This document shows positions 49,559 to 61,311 of a DNA stretch of 64,000 nucleotides, piece after piece. Positions within the stretch are counted from its first letter, which is position 1. Each line of letters starts with the position of its first letter. The stretch spans positions 1-64,000 of the forward strand of contig JABFSX010000004.1 of the NCBI GenBank assembly GCA_013268835.1, read 5' to 3'. The notes under the pieces are model-generated. The model was not told where the DNA came from. It did no database searches and was given only the letters and a program-made list of their open reading frames with translations. This DNA comes from Candidatus Altimarinota bacterium (GTDB taxonomy: Bacteria; Patescibacteriota; Gracilibacteria; BD1-5; UBA2023). Both the position numbers and the translations under genes were made by a program.

Positions 49559-49684
49559 AGGTCATTTCTTAGATAAAGTATCTAACAAATATTTGTATTT
49601 ACAATGGACGTTTTTATTTATTTAATATAAATAATACAGAAAAATACAGAATAGCAAACTTTTTTTTGAAATGGAAAATTTATA

Positions 49685-49711
49685 TTGACTTTTTATAATA
49701 TATTGTAATAT
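49685..49711 (+). promoter_or_regulatory. putative promoter of the 73-aa gene
   Basis: TTGACT followed after 15 bp by TAATAT; a second -10 option is TATAAC at 18 bp. The AT-rich region between two divergent genes makes this tentative. Confidence 0.35.
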
Positions 49712-49733
49712 AACTTTATACTAAACCTTTTAT

Positions 49734-49955
49734 ATGTTATTAAACGTTGATATCTACGGCACTACAAGTCGATGACGCATCAAGCGAGCTGACACAAGAG
49801 CTAAAAAAGAATATGCAAAAGCCATCGATGCCTATAACCAGATTCGCAGACTTTCATGGTCACAGGAGCAGCTCATGTATCTGAGCAATCAAGTTGGTGC
49901 AAATGTCGGGATGTTAATTGCAGGAAATGCTAAAAACACTAATTTTCCAAAATAA
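49734..49955 (+). CDS. small basic hypothetical protein (73 aa)
   Basis: 73 residues, read through one TGA as Gly in TTSRGRIKRADTRAKKEYAK. The N-terminal half is basic, the C-terminal half contains QEQLMYLSNQVGANVG. It resembles a small nucleic-acid binding or structural protein in composition only; I do not recognise a family. It lies alone on the plus strand between two minus-strand genes. Confidence 0.55.
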
Positions 49956-49981
49956 GGAGATATTTATTTTCTTGAAAAATC

Positions 49982-50704
49982 TTATACCATCCGATCGAGT
50001 ATCACTGCTGTTGCCACTCCAGCATTGAGAGATTCAGCAAGTCCAAACCGAGGAATAGTTATCTTGTCAGTTACATATTTTTCTAGTTCAGCAGTGATTC
50101 CGTGAGCTTCACTTCCTATCACAAGATATCCTCCAGTAGAATCGAATTTTTTTGTATGAGTACTCTCCCCATCGAGGTAGGCCCCATATACTTTTCATGA
50201 TATTTTGGACAGATAGAGATCCAAATCTGTATAAAAAATAGAGATTCGAGCAAATGAGCCCATCGTTGCCATGATCACTTTTGGATTATAACAATCCACT
50301 GTATCTCGTGACGCAATAATATGAGAAATCCCATACCAATCAGCAATACGGATGACGGTACCGAGGTTTCCTGGATCATTGATCGTATCAAGAACGAGTA
50401 TGAGTTCATTTTTCTGTATCTTTGGTAATTTATTTTCTCTCATTTTTATGAGCAAAATTCCTGAATCATTCGTATTGAGAGTAGTAATTCGAGAAAGTTC
50501 ACTCTCTGAAACTAAACTGATTGGAAATCAGAATTCATTTCCTTCAGAGAATTTCTCTGTAAAAAATCACTCAATAATCTCAAGATCAGAATCCATATAT
50601 TCGAGCATTGATTTCCGTCATTCGACGATAAAAACCCCCTCCTGATAACGAGTAGTCTTATCTTGCAACGATCTTAGGTATGAGATTTTTGCTTTTGATA
50701 TCAT
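49982..50704 (-). CDS. TrmH/SpoU-family RNA 2'-O-methyltransferase
   Basis: 240 residues. SPOUT knot motifs are present: LDTINDPGNLGTVIRIADWYG (motif 1) near residue 100, GGYLVIGSEAHGI (motif 2) and RFGLAESLNAGVATAVIL (motif 3). An N-terminal domain of about 90 residues precedes the knot, as in rRNA methyltransferases of the RlmB/TsnR kind. The RNA target is unknown. It starts 3 bp after the SixA-like gene, so the two are probably co-transcribed. Confidence 0.9.
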
Positions 50705-50707
50705 ATC

Positions 50708-51256
50708 CTAGATAAGTGATTCGAGTTGAAGGAACTGGGGAGTAAGATAATAAAGAAGAGTTAATTCTCCTGGTTCGATATCTTTCCATTTTGTTTTACT
50801 CGGAAGAGAGAAAACTGCAATTGATCCTTTTTTCATCGAAGGCATACCTTCACCTGAGAGATAACGAGCAAATTCAGTGATCTCATCATTGTGCCCCACA
50901 AGCATCAGTATCTCAGTATCTTTTGAAGTGGTATGAATCGAGCGAAGATAGGATTGATTTCCATCTCGTTTCTTTGGATTATTCCCAAAATAGAGATCAT
51001 CAACAAGTTCCACTCCATCGATATTGAATTCTGTAGAGATAATCCCTGCCGTTTCACGAGTACGGATAGCAGAACTCGAGATAATGGTATCTGGACGAAT
51101 TCCGATAAGTCTCAGATAACGAGCAATGATCGTGCTATGTTTTCGTCATTGAGAAGTAAGTGGTCGCTCAAAATCAGATCCTTCAAATTCTGAAGCATCT
51201 ATCGCCTGAGCATGACGAACGAGGATGAGTTGTTTTTTGCTGGTAGTATGAAACAT
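50708..51256 (-). CDS. SixA-like histidine phosphatase
   Basis: 182 residues. The phosphatase RHG motif is LILVRHAQAIDASEFEG at residue 10, followed by DFERPLTSQGRKHS (SixA-type), TIISSSAIRTRETAGI and the second catalytic His in LMLVGHNDEITEFARYL. It probably dephosphorylates phosphohistidine in a protein or a small phosphoester. The gene continues directly into the RNA methyltransferase. Confidence 0.88.
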
Positions 51257-51271
51257 ATATGGATTATATAT

Positions 51272-51305
51272 AAAATCCCCCACCTTACGAGTGGAGGATT
51301 TTATT
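51272..51305 (-). terminator. terminator of the atpB-E-F-H-A-G operon
   Basis: AAAATCC-C-CCAC pairs with GTGG-A-GGATTTT around a short loop, in the gap between atpG and the SixA-like gene. On the minus strand it is followed by an A/T-rich stretch. Confidence 0.65.
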
Positions 51306-51339
51306 TTTGATTGCATAAATATGGAAATATTTTCTAAAA

Positions 51340-52248
51340 CTATTCCTTCATACTCTCCACACCACTCACAATCTCGGAAACTTCTTTGGTAATGGCGCCC
51401 TGACGAGCCTTATTATAGACAAGAGTGAGAGACGCACCTTTTTTATTGGCACTATCTTTTGCATTCTTCATGGCCACCATACGAGCAGCGTGCTCAGAAG
51501 CACGAGCTTCAAGAAGCGTCTCATGGATCATAGCATCGAGAATCATCGGAATAGTATGATTCACTATCGTTTCGATATCTGGTTCTATTGTATAAGAAAC
51601 AAGTGATTCTTTTTCGATACTCTTACCAGCTGCATGAACCAAGAATGTCTCGATCTCCTTCTGATTAATAGGAAATAGCGTCTTCACGGTTGGAAGTTGT
51701 GAAATTGCTGATTGATAGTGATTATAGATAATCGAAAACTTTGAATACTTTCCAGTTTTCCATTCTTCTATAGCAAAACGAACCATACGACGAGACTCTG
51801 CTACTGTCAGAGGATCATTGATCTCATCAGAAAAATCCGCAACCAGAGATTGCCCCGTTCGAAGGATAAAATCACGAGATCGTTTTCCTATTGTTATATA
51901 GTCATACTCTCGAGTATATGGAGTATCAGTATCATCTTTGATATATTCTGTAGCCTTTTTAAATACATTCACATTATATCCACCACAAAGTCCTTTTTGT
52001 GCTGCAACAAGTATGATGAGCTCATGTGTAGCCCCTTCTGGTGTGACACCAAAAGAACCAAGAACTGATTCCTCATGAGACACACGAGCGAGGATCTCGA
52101 GAGCCGCAAGTGCAAAAGGGCGCAATGAAAGAACGCTCTCTTGAGCTTTTTTCATCTTTACTGTTGAGATAAGTTCCATCGCCTTGGTAATTTTACCAGT
52201 ATTTTTGATGGATTTTATGCGAGCTTTGATTTCTTTACCTGATGCCAT
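51340..52248 (-). CDS. atpG: ATP synthase F1 gamma subunit
   Basis: 302 residues. The N-terminal helix MASGKEIKARIKSIKNTGKI and the TKAMELISTVKMKKAQ segment match the central-stalk helix. The LVAAQKGLCGGYNVNVFKK segment is the family's GLCG motif. The C-terminal helix ends ASEHAARMVAMKNAKDSANK with typical NARQGAITKEVSEIV-like spacing. It rotates inside the alpha-beta ring. It is the last gene of the operon and is followed by a hairpin. Confidence 0.95.
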   Translation of the reverse strand: MASGKEIKARIKSIKNTGKITKAMELISTVKMKKAQESVLSLRPFALAALEILARVSHEESVLGSFGVTPEGATHELIILVAAQKGLCGGYNVNVFKKATEYIKDDTDTPYTREYDYITIGKRSRDFILRTGQSLVADFSDEINDPLTVAESRRMVRFAIEEWKTGKYSKFSIIYNHYQSAISQLPTVKTLFPINQKEIETFLVHAAGKSIEKESLVSYTIEPDIETIVNHTIPMILDAMIHETLLEARASEHAARMVAMKNAKDSANKKGASLTLVYNKARQGAITKEVSEIVSGVESMKE

Positions 52249-52290
52249 AAAAACAATAATTTATAATTTACAATTTATAATTCTTGAAAA

Positions 52291-53814
52291 TTATTTTTTC
52301 TTCGTAAACAGTTCTCCAAAATTCTCAAGGAATGCACCAAGTGAAGCCTTTGTCTCGTCTGAGAAGTCCTTGGAATCACGGATAGCCGTAAGAATTTTCT
52401 CTTCACGATCAAGAGCAATATAGAGATCGTGCTCGTAATGACCGATATCTTTTGGATCAATCTTATCGAGATATCCAGCAGATCCAGCAAATATGAGTGT
52501 CACTTGTTTTTCGAATGAAACTGGAGCGAAGATACCTTGTTTGAGAATCTCCACCATACGCTTTCCTCGTTCGAGTTGTTTCTTGGTATCAGCATCGAGA
52601 TCAGAAGCGAATTGAGAGAAGGCTTCAAGTTCTCGATATTGAGCGAGTGAGAGTTTTAGGGTTCCAGCATTCTTTTTCATTGCCTTTGTCTGAGCAGATC
52701 CACCCACACGAGAAACCGAGAGACCAACGTTGATCGCTGGCTTGATACCCGCATTGAAGAGTCCTGACTCAAGGAATATCTGACCATCAGTAATCGAGAT
52801 TACGTTGGTTGGAATATATGCCGATACGTCACCACCTTGTGTTTCAATAATTGGAAGTGCTGTCATAGAACCACCTCCGAGCTCATCATTGAGCTTCGCA
52901 GAACGTTCAAGAAGACGTGAGTGAAGATAGAATACATCTCCAGGATACGCTTCACGTCCTGGTGGACGACGAAGAAGGAGTGACATCTCACGATACGCAT
53001 TTGCATGTTTTGTGAGATCATCGTAGATGATGAGAGCATGTTGTCCGTTCATCATAAAATATTCACCCATAGCCACACCCGTATATGGAGCAAGCCATTG
53101 CATAGCAGCTGGTGAAGATGCACCAGCATTTACGATAATAGTATAGTCGAGGGCTCCTGCTTTTTTGAGTTCTTCAGCAATCGCAACCACCTTAGAATCT
53201 TTTTGTCCGATAGCAACATAGATACATTTTACTCCATTTCCCTTTTGATTGAGAATCGTATCGATAGCAATCTGTGTCTTTCCTGTCTGACGATCACCAA
53301 TAATAAGTTCTCGTTGTCCACGTCCAATAGGTACAAGTGCATCAACCGCCTTAATACCAGTAGCAAGAGGCTCATGAACCGATTTACGACTCATAACACC
53401 AGTTGCAACACGTTCAGCTGGATAGTATTCTTTCGCTTTGATTTCTCCTTTTCCATCGATTGGATTTCCAAGTGAATCAACCACACGCCCAAGAAGTGCT
53501 TCTCCAACTGGAACTTCGAGGATCTTTCCAGAACCTTGAGCGGTCATACCTTCAGCAATAGTACTAAATCATGAAAGAATAACCACACCAACGTAGTGTT
53601 CTTCAAGATTCATGGCAACACCTTGTGCACCAGATTCAAATGTAACAACTTCGTTATAGGAAACATTACGAAGTCCAACTACTTTGGCAATACCATCACC
53701 AAGGTATGATACAATACCAGCATTGACACGATCTGGAGAGATATCAGCAGCATCAATACGAGCTTCGATATCTTTTATGAGTTCTTGAGCAATAGCGACA
53801 GACGAATGAGACAT
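52291..53814 (-). CDS. atpA: ATP synthase F1 alpha subunit
   Basis: 507 residues. P-loop [37 protein letters not shown], and [20 protein letters not shown] are in place, with the C-terminal [13 protein letters not shown]. The N-terminus [20 protein letters not shown] is complete. One TGA encodes Gly in VILSGFSTIAEG, so the ATG at 53814 is the start and not that at 53547. It sits between atpH and atpG. Confidence 0.97.
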
Positions 53815-53857
53815 AGAGAGAAAAAATTATGAATGTTGATGGTATATTGAGATGATC

Positions 53858-54211
53858 CTATGTATTTTTGATTTGATTTGCAAATTTCTGAAAAGAAATA
53901 TTGATCATATCATCTCAGGCAAATATCCGAATCCCTCCAATAAGGGATGGAACTTCAGCAAAGACGACATCTTCAGGTATTTTTTTGATACCAAAGAACT
54001 GATCAAGACCCGCTACAGCAAACGAGCGAATATCTTCTAGTGCAGCACCAGTTGGGTATTCTATTCTTACTGAAACATCTGGATTATTTTTTGGATCTAT
54101 CAAACGTGCCCGATGACCAATCTGCACGAGTGAAGTTTTATAAAGCTTGAGGATTCGCAAAATATCTGAGAGTTGTTCGCGAGAATATGTTGAAAGAGTA
54201 GCGGTTGTCAT
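53858..54211 (-). CDS. atpH: ATP synthase delta subunit, short form
   Basis: 117 residues, against about 175-180 in most bacteria. The conserved C-terminal strand region is visible: VPSLIGGIRIFAGDDMINIS, with TGA encoding the Gly before DD, the position of the GG(x)GD motif. The helical N-terminal domain that normally caps F1 is largely missing, although a short helix (REQLSDILRILKLYKTSLV) remains. Position between atpF and atpA, 3 bp after atpF, fixes its identity. The start cannot be moved upstream because atpF ends there. Confidence 0.8.
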
Positions 54212-54214
54212 GAT

Positions 54215-54691
54215 TTAGAGTTCGATAGTTTTAGCTTGAGTTTTGAGAAATTCGACATTGGCCTCATTTTTTGCAAAAAGCTTTTCATTCATCTTGAGTG
54301 CAACATCAATCACCTTAGAACGGAGTTCCTCAACGATCATCTTACGTTCAAGTGCAATATCAGAAAAACCCTTTGTTCGAGCAGCATCAGCATCAAGATG
54401 CGCTTTTTTTATAAGCTCAACTGCTTCTTTACGAGCATTTTCTGCAATTTCAGAAGCAATAAGCTTGGCGTCAACTTTTGACTGATCGATAATATTTGTT
54501 GCCTGATTGTGTGCATCAGTAAGAATATGAGCACTTTTTGCAATTTCAGCCTCAAGATGTTTTCGCTTTTTAGCTTCTTCATCGAGATAGCTCATATATG
54601 GAACGAAGAAAAATCTTCGAAGCACAAAGACTACAATGGCAAAATTAATGGCTTGAATAATAAATGATGAGAGATCAAAAAGAGCGTCCAT
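54215..54691 (-). CDS. atpF: ATP synthase Fo subunit b
   Basis: 158 residues. One N-terminal membrane helix (FIIQAINFAIVVFVLRRFFF) and then a long charged coiled-coil stalk rich in Ala, Glu and Lys, as in subunit b. It connects the membrane part to F1 through delta. Located between atpE and atpH. Confidence 0.92.
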   Translation of the reverse strand: MDALFDLSSFIIQAINFAIVVFVLRRFFFVPYMSYLDEEAKKRKHLEAEIAKSAHILTDAHNQATNIIDQSKVDAKLIASEIAENARKEAVELIKKAHLDADAARTKGFSDIALERKMIVEELRSKVIDVALKMNEKLFAKNEANVEFLKTQAKTIEL

Positions 54692-54697
54692 AGAGAA

Positions 54698-54895
54698 TTA
54701 TTTAGTGAGGAAGAGTGCAGCAAATGCAAGAAGACCAGGAACTTCACAGAGAGCAATAGCAGTAAGCATCTTTGCATTAATATCACCTGATGCTGATGGG
54801 TTTCGTCCAATAGCCTGCATAGCACCCATACCAATCATACCAATACCAAGTCCGGAACCAATAACACCAAGGAGTGCAAAAGGAAGGTAACTCAT
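54698..54895 (-). CDS. atpE: ATP synthase Fo subunit c
   Basis: 65 residues, two membrane helices joined by the RNP loop (GAMQAIGRNPSASGDINAKM). Helix 1 carries the GxGxGxG packing pattern (GSGLGIGMIGMGA). The ion-binding Glu lies in AIALCEVPGLLAFAAL. The Gln, and the Ser/Thr after the Glu, that mark Na+ binding in c-rings are absent (Ile, and Val-Pro), which favours H+ use. A Met 10 codons further upstream is less likely. Confidence 0.9.
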   Translation of the reverse strand: MSYLPFALLGVIGSGLGIGMIGMGAMQAIGRNPSASGDINAKMLTAIALCEVPGLLAFAALFLTK

Positions 54896-54979
54896 AATAA
54901 AAAAAGTGAAAAAATAAGAATCCAAAGTTAATGTAAGCCTTACGGAGAGGAAGTATCCGATTTAAGCAACTAAAAACCA

Positions 54980-55009
54980 GGATGTAGAGCTCATGGAAGC
55001 TCTACATCC
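54980..55009. promoter_or_regulatory. strong hairpin between atpB and atpE
   Basis: GGATGTAGAGC pairs with GCTCTACATCC around an 8-nt loop. On the sense (minus) strand a short T-rich stretch (TGGTTTTTAG) follows. It lies within the 120-bp gap between the a and c genes and could be a partial terminator or an mRNA processing site that raises c relative to a. Confidence 0.7.
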
Positions 55010-55015
55010 CAACTT

Positions 55016-55897
55016 TTAATGGGAGTGAGACTCTGGAATAGATTCTCTAATATAGAGCGAAGACAATGTCATAAAGATATACGCCTGAAGAAAAGCTACA
55101 AGTAATTCAAAAAACCAGAATGGCAGAGCAAGAATACGAAAGGCACCCGTATGAAATGCTGGAATCTGATTCCCAACATATACTATTACTGAAATAAGAA
55201 TGGCTCAGACAAATATATTCAAAAATAAACGCATGGAAAGTGATCCAATACGAATGAACTCACCTACAAAATGTAGCCATCCCACAAACACACTTACTAT
55301 CTTTTCAGCTGTTGAATCTCCATGATAATTGAATATATAATGCCCAAAATGATGAATTGGTCATTTCATCTTTATAGCCGTAATTTGGGCTACAAGAATA
55401 ACAGTAAATGAAAATACAAGAGTTGTGGAAAGATCAGAATACATAGGACGAATATAGGCAGCAAGCCAATTATTCGTAGAGATAAGAACGAGCCAATCAA
55501 GTATAAGTCCAAATACGTTTCCTGAAAATATTATCACCATAATTCCTCCAAGAAGCCACATATATCGTCTTGCCATCTGTGCATTTCCGAGAAGAGATGT
55601 TGCATAAGAAAATATGCGATTTACCACATCGAGACCAAAAGCCCGAACCCGAGGAAGTGATTTGGTACGAATAGCAGTATAGAAAACTGCGATAAGAACA
55701 AAAAATACGGCCATAAAAATCCAAGTCGAAAGAATTACATTCGTTATAGGAAAACCACTCACTGTAAAACCGTGAATAATCTCTCATTTAGAGCTTGGAA
55801 TATGGGGACCAGTATGCTCTGTAGTCGCATGAGTTGTTGTCTCATGTGCAGGAGCTACTTCTGCTTCGAGATGTGTTGTTTCAGTTGTTTCTTGCAT
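55016..55897 (-). CDS. atpB: ATP synthase Fo subunit a
   Basis: 293 residues. Several membrane helices and the essential Arg region in FIRIGSLSMRLFLNIFVG, plus the C-terminal LPFWFFELLVAFLQAYIFMTLSS, identify subunit a, the proton half-channel. It starts with an unusual His/Thr/Glu-rich tail of about 35 residues (AHETTTHATTEHTG). Two TGAs are read as Gly, one linking that tail to the membrane part. It is the first gene of the minus-strand atp operon. Confidence 0.93.
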
Positions 55898-56102
55898 ATT
55901 ACGCCCGAGAGTATAGAGAGAGTCGATTTTTTTGCAAGTTTTTATGAGTATAAAAAATATCAATTCCACCTTATCCCAACAAGAAAAATATCGAAAAATA
56001 ATATTAAAAAATAATAAAAATAATTGTTAAGTGTATTTATCCAAAAGGATATTCTTACGAAGAATAGTTGACAAAATTATTATTTTCAATTAAACTCACT
56101 AT

Positions 56103-56807
56103 ATGAAATTATCACTATTCCAATCTTTCGATAGATATTCCTATAAAGATTGACTCAAAGTTCCTCGATGGGAAAAATATAAATGAGTTAATGTAGGTCC
56201 TGACTGAAATGTTACAGAACATCAACGCACTACTGCTCATACAATAAGAAAATACTGAAAATATGATCTTAATGCCTGAAAAATAACCCTTCAAGAATAT
56301 CAACAACTTAGAATCACTGGACTCCTTCATGATATCCCAGAATATCTTGGCTGAGATGTTTCACTGGACGAAAAACATACCGTATCCAAAGAACTAGAAA
56401 AAATACATTGGAATACGATGATATCAAGAATATTAAAATGAAACGCAACACTGATATCTCAATCAGATTTTATATATCAAATTGATGACAATCCCTCTCA
56501 TCCGCTCTACGGTGTATTCAAAATATATGAAAAAATAGGATACATATATGGAGCAATTTTAGCATCAAAACTCAATCCATCAGAAGTAAAAAATCTACAA
56601 TGGCTCTGTAATAATGTTATAGGAAATAATCTCTCTTCCCTTTTAGAAAAAATTCCCGAATATCCATCTATTGAGTATTTTTTAATAGATCATCTAAAAG
56701 AAATAGATACTATTATTGAAATATGAAAGAAATATCAAAATGAACTCGAATCAAAAAATGATATTTTTAAAAAAGGAAAAAAAGATTGGGAAAATTATAC
56801 TGCATAA
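56103..56807 (+). CDS. HD-domain phosphohydrolase
   Basis: 234 residues. The HD motif is in ITGLLHDIPEYLGGDVSLDE with an upstream His in RTTAHTIRKYG and a downstream Asp in FIYQIDDNPSHPL, consistent with a metal-dependent nucleotide or phosphodiester hydrolase of YfbR-like type. No membrane segment. Around 11 TGAs read as Gly, so no standard-code ORF covers it. It is monocistronic, with a terminator. Confidence 0.75.
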
Positions 56808-56809
56808 TC

Positions 56810-56844
56810 AATAAAAAATCTCTCAAATTGAGAGATTTTTTATT
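56810..56844. terminator. bidirectional terminator
   Basis: AATAAAAAATCTCTCAA pairs with TTGAGAGATTTTTTATT, between two convergent genes. Confidence 0.9.
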
Positions 56845-56855
56845 AAAATATAGAT

Positions 56856-57314
56856 TTATCCGAGAATCACACAAGCGGTCTTCTCCATAGAGAGATCAGC
56901 ATCTTTGAGTTTGTACTTCGTTACCACCTCAGTAATAGCTCCGAGAGCAAGTGCAATCTCATGAGCGGATTCTCCATAGGTAATAAGGAGTTCTGGTTCC
57001 ACCTTCTCAAGAGCTGGCTGCATAATCTTGGCTCCTGGCATAACAAGAATATCAACCCCACCAAGAAAATCAAGAGCTTCAGTCGAAATATCAGTGAGAA
57101 TCTGTGGAATATAGGCAATCCAGTATCCTTCGGTACGGAAGTGATAGAGTTTCTCATCATTCTTGGAGAATGCATACATCAGACATCCGCTCTTCTCATA
57201 TTCTCCAGGAAGTTCGATAGCAAGACCATCGAGAGTTACTGACTCAGGAGTAAGAACGATTTCCTTTTTATCTGAAGTAATAGTGATATTTCAGTTTTTT
57301 ATTGTGAATTCCAT
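56856..57314 (-). CDS. metallo-beta-lactamase-like fold protein without the metal motif
   Basis: 152 residues. GLAIELPGEYEKSG, then GYWIAYIPQILTDIS, GGVDILVMPGA and ELLITYGESAHE follow the order of UlaG-like MBL-fold proteins, but the HxHxDH metal site is absent. It is probably a non-catalytic or divergent relative. One TGA encodes Gly near the start. It lies upstream of no obvious partner; the next minus gene is a Nudix hydrolase. Confidence 0.6.
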
Positions 57315-57333
57315 ATAAAATAGTGGTTAAAAA

Positions 57334-57789
57334 TTACATAAAATGTATGTTTTTTTCGATAAAACCAGTAACATCTGGCTTCATCCAAGCATCTTTGAGA
57401 GATTCAGGAGTGAACCACTTGTATCCGATAAAACGCTCTTCTTTTCGCGGTCTTGGTTCTGCTTTTCCAGTATATTTTACGAGGAAAAGTGAAACCTCTT
57501 TATGGATGACTGGGGCTCATTCGAGATAGGTGGCAGTAAACGAATAGTTGATCGTATTCATAAATTTGATGACTTGAAGTTCCGACTCAAGGAGCCCAGT
57601 TTCTTCGGAAATCTCACGGAGAGCGGTCTCCATCGGAGATTCATCATTTTCGATATGACCTTTTGGAAGGACATATTCGAGATCATCACGAGCATTTTTC
57701 CATGCGAGCATAAGAATCTCAATATACGATCATTTTTTCCGATACACGATACCACCAGCACTCTTTTCATAGAGTTCTGTTTGGGACAT
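57334..57789 (-). CDS. Nudix hydrolase (Ap4A-type)
   Basis: 151 residues. The Nudix box is complete: GHIENDESPMETALREISEE followed by TGL. AGGIVYRK at the start and LPKGHIE resemble diadenosine tetraphosphate hydrolases (MutT/AP4A type). The C-terminal FTPESLKDAWMKPDVTGFIE is usual. Two TGAs encode Gly. Substrate probably a dinucleoside polyphosphate or a nucleotide triphosphate; not certain. Confidence 0.88.
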
Positions 57790-57934
57790 AATGAGGAATA
57801 ATATAAAAAATATGTTCCGAGTATAGTCATTTTTCTTAAAAACACAAAAAAACTTGCAATGAAAAGTTGCTTTTATTGGCTTTTTTTATATCCTAGTGCT
57901 CATCCAAGCTCGTCAACCTCTAACCATATTCTCC

Positions 57935-59053
57935 ATGCGTTTTCGTATCCAGACTGACATATTCCGAAAGGCCATCGAGGCTACGAGCCATGCAACCAGC
58001 ACATCCAATCTCACTCCAATCCTCGAGAATATTCTGATCGATGCCGGATACAAGAAGGTGACTCTCACAGGAAATAATCTCGATATGGCGATCGAATATA
58101 TTGTTGATACTGGGGTTGATGTCGAAGTTGAAGGAAAATTCACGATATCATCCAAGTTTCTCTCCTCATATATTGCACTGATTCAAGATACTGAAGTACT
58201 TGTTACTCTTGAGAAATGAGGAAGTATATCATTCACAACTAATAGTAGTGAAACTAAGTTCAAAGGAACAAGTCCAGAAAAATTTCCATCTATTCCTACT
58301 ATTGTCACTGGACAAGCAATATCTCTTAATGCTCGAGAACTCAAAACCGCAATAGAGAAAACTCTCTTCTCGACCGCTGATGGGAGTGTTCGTCCAATGC
58401 TCGCAGGGATCTATATGCGAAGTGTGAATGGGGAGCTCATATTTGCTTCGACAGATAGTTTTCGACTCTCAGAATTCAGGATTCATCCTGAGACAAGTGT
58501 CTCTCATACTCCGATCATCATCCCAGAAAAAGCAGCCAATGAGCTCTCACGACTTCTTACGGAAGATATAAAAATGGTAGAAATCTGTACTCACGAATCT
58601 CAGCTTCTTGCCACCGTTGGACCTATCAGACTAACATCAAGACTCCTCGCAGGAAAATTTCCTGATTATGAAGCATTTTTTCCTTCTGAGTATCGAAGCA
58701 AATCTGTTGTTCTCAGAAGTGAATTTATGAATGCCCTCAAACAAGCCAACCTAGTAGCAAGACAAAATAACTACAATACTAGAATCCGATCCAAACACGA
58801 AGGAAAAATCGAAGTATCTACTGGAGATACTGAGATAGGTGCGAGTCTCGCTAGTCTCTCCGGATCGGTCGAATGACAAGAAGATATCATCGGAGTTAAC
58901 AGTGAATACCTCCTCCAGGCCCTCTCTGTTATCCGAGAAGACTATGTGAGCTTCGAATACAAGAATCCCCTCTCCCCGGTTGTTATCAAGTGAGTTGCCA
59001 CTGGCGAATCCAAACAAAGCTACCGACACCTTATTATGCCACTCAAGATCTAA
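57935..59053 (+). CDS. dnaN: DNA polymerase III beta subunit (sliding clamp)
   Basis: 372 residues, the usual clamp length. Seen: MRFRIQTDIFRKAIEAT, TPILENILIDAG, LDMAIEYIVDTGVDVEVEG, LAGIYMRSVNGELIFASTDS, FPDYEAFFP and the C-terminal HLIMPLKI, the family's LMPLRL-like end. TGA encodes Gly after LVTLEK and at SVEGQEDII. The start at 57935 fits; the ATG 13 codons upstream would add an atypical leader. It tethers the polymerase to DNA. No dnaA or oriC lies beside it. Confidence 0.95.
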
Positions 59054-59054
59054 T

Positions 59055-59513
59055 ATGTCAGAACTATTAAAAAATGAAGAACGTTTTCTTGTGGCAACCA
59101 AGTGTTGTATTCTTGTACAAGGGAAAATTCTGATACTGGGTGAAAAAGTCCAAGATACAATTCATTGGGAGCTTCCAGGGGGAAAAATCTCAAAACAAGA
59201 TAAAGAAAAAGAAATTATCTCTTCTCTTGAAAGAGAAGTTCTTGAAGAGCTATGACTGAACCTATCTCCCCAAGATACACCAAAAATTTTTCACATACAA
59301 AAATCATACGAAAAAGCATTCCATAGTGATGACATCTTACCATTTATATTTATTTGTTATTTAATTGAATTAGATTACTTTCCTGAAATCAGCCTCAGTG
59401 ATGAACATACCATACATAGATGGATTACTCCGTCTGAAATAGACAATATTTCTCCATGGCGAACACAATTTGATACCATAGTGAAAAAAGCATTTGAAAT
59501 TAAACCTATATAA
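59055..59513 (+). CDS. Nudix hydrolase (MutT-like)
   Basis: 152 residues. The Nudix box is GGKISKQDKEKEIISSLERE followed by VLEELGL: the REVxEE core is intact though the GX5E Glu is shifted (QDKE). WELPGGKIS precedes it. TGA provides the Gly of EELGL. It starts one base after the dnaN stop, so the two are co-transcribed. Possibly cleans oxidised nucleotides, by analogy to MutT; unproven. Confidence 0.85.
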
Positions 59514-59529
59514 TTCTTTACCTAACTGT

Positions 59530-60549
<1,020 letters not shown>

Positions 60550-60555
60550 AAAAGA

Positions 60556-61299
60556 ATGTCTTCCTTTGATTTTGACTACTGGCATATCAAGATTCTCTAC
60601 GATCTCTCGGGATATATCGTCGCTTTTGCTGTCACTTGGTTTTTCTATAGGAAAGTCCTCTCAAAACATGAACTCCCAAATCCGTTCGAATCAAAAGAAC
60701 AAAAATGGGAGTATTATCTCTATGTTATCGCTGGAGCGATGTTTGGTGGGATGATCATATCTACTTTCGATGGAGCAATGATCCCAGGTCGTAATCCAGA
60801 ATGAGGAATGCTCATCTCAAAATCGATTGCTGGAGCACTCTTCTGAGGAATCATCACCGCTGAATTTTACAAATACAGCAATCATATCAAGACCCCAACT
60901 GGTATACTTTTTCTCCCAGGAATTGTCCTCGGAGTTCTTGTGGGGAGAATCTGAGCTATCATGACATGACTTCGGGACTTTACCTATGGACTTCCAACTT
61001 CTCTCCCTTGGGGGATAGATTTCTGAGATGGGATTACTCGTCATCCCACAATGATCTATGAGATGCTACTTCTTGCGATATTTTTTGTGATATTCTGCAT
61101 CTGACTTTACTCGAAACATCGAAAATGGTGGATAACCAATGGATTCTATGTTTTTATCATTGTCTACTTCCTCTACCGATTCTCTGTTGGATTCATACAA
61201 CCCTATAGCACTTGGTGGCTTGGACTCTCAACGTATCAAGTGATAGCAATTCCGATGGTCATGTATGGTTTATGGATGATAAAAAAATATAATTCTTAA
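60556..61299 (+). CDS. lgt: prolipoprotein diacylglyceryl transferase-like protein
   Basis: 247 residues, polytopic. GALFGGIITAEFYKY, the Lgt segment LVGRIGAIMTGLRDFTYGLP, LPWGIDFGDGITRHPTMIYE and YFLYRFSVGFIQPY match the family order. The catalytic-region NGE of other Lgts reads TGL, so the enzyme is divergent. Many glycines here are TGA-encoded. It attaches lipid to lipoprotein Cys residues; the following small proteins carry lipobox-like cysteines. Confidence 0.75.
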
Positions 61300-61311
61300 C
61301 ATTTTTAAAAA

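Noticed and set aside
56029-56034. AAGTGT half-site upstream of the HD gene as another NrtR operator
   Set aside because: No inverted ACACTT partner at 7 or 8 bp; a single hexamer is expected by chance in AT-rich DNA.
57790-57934. tRNA gene or riboswitch before dnaN
   Set aside because: Only a weak AGCAAC/GTTGCT-type pairing and AT-rich sequence; no cloverleaf or known consensus.
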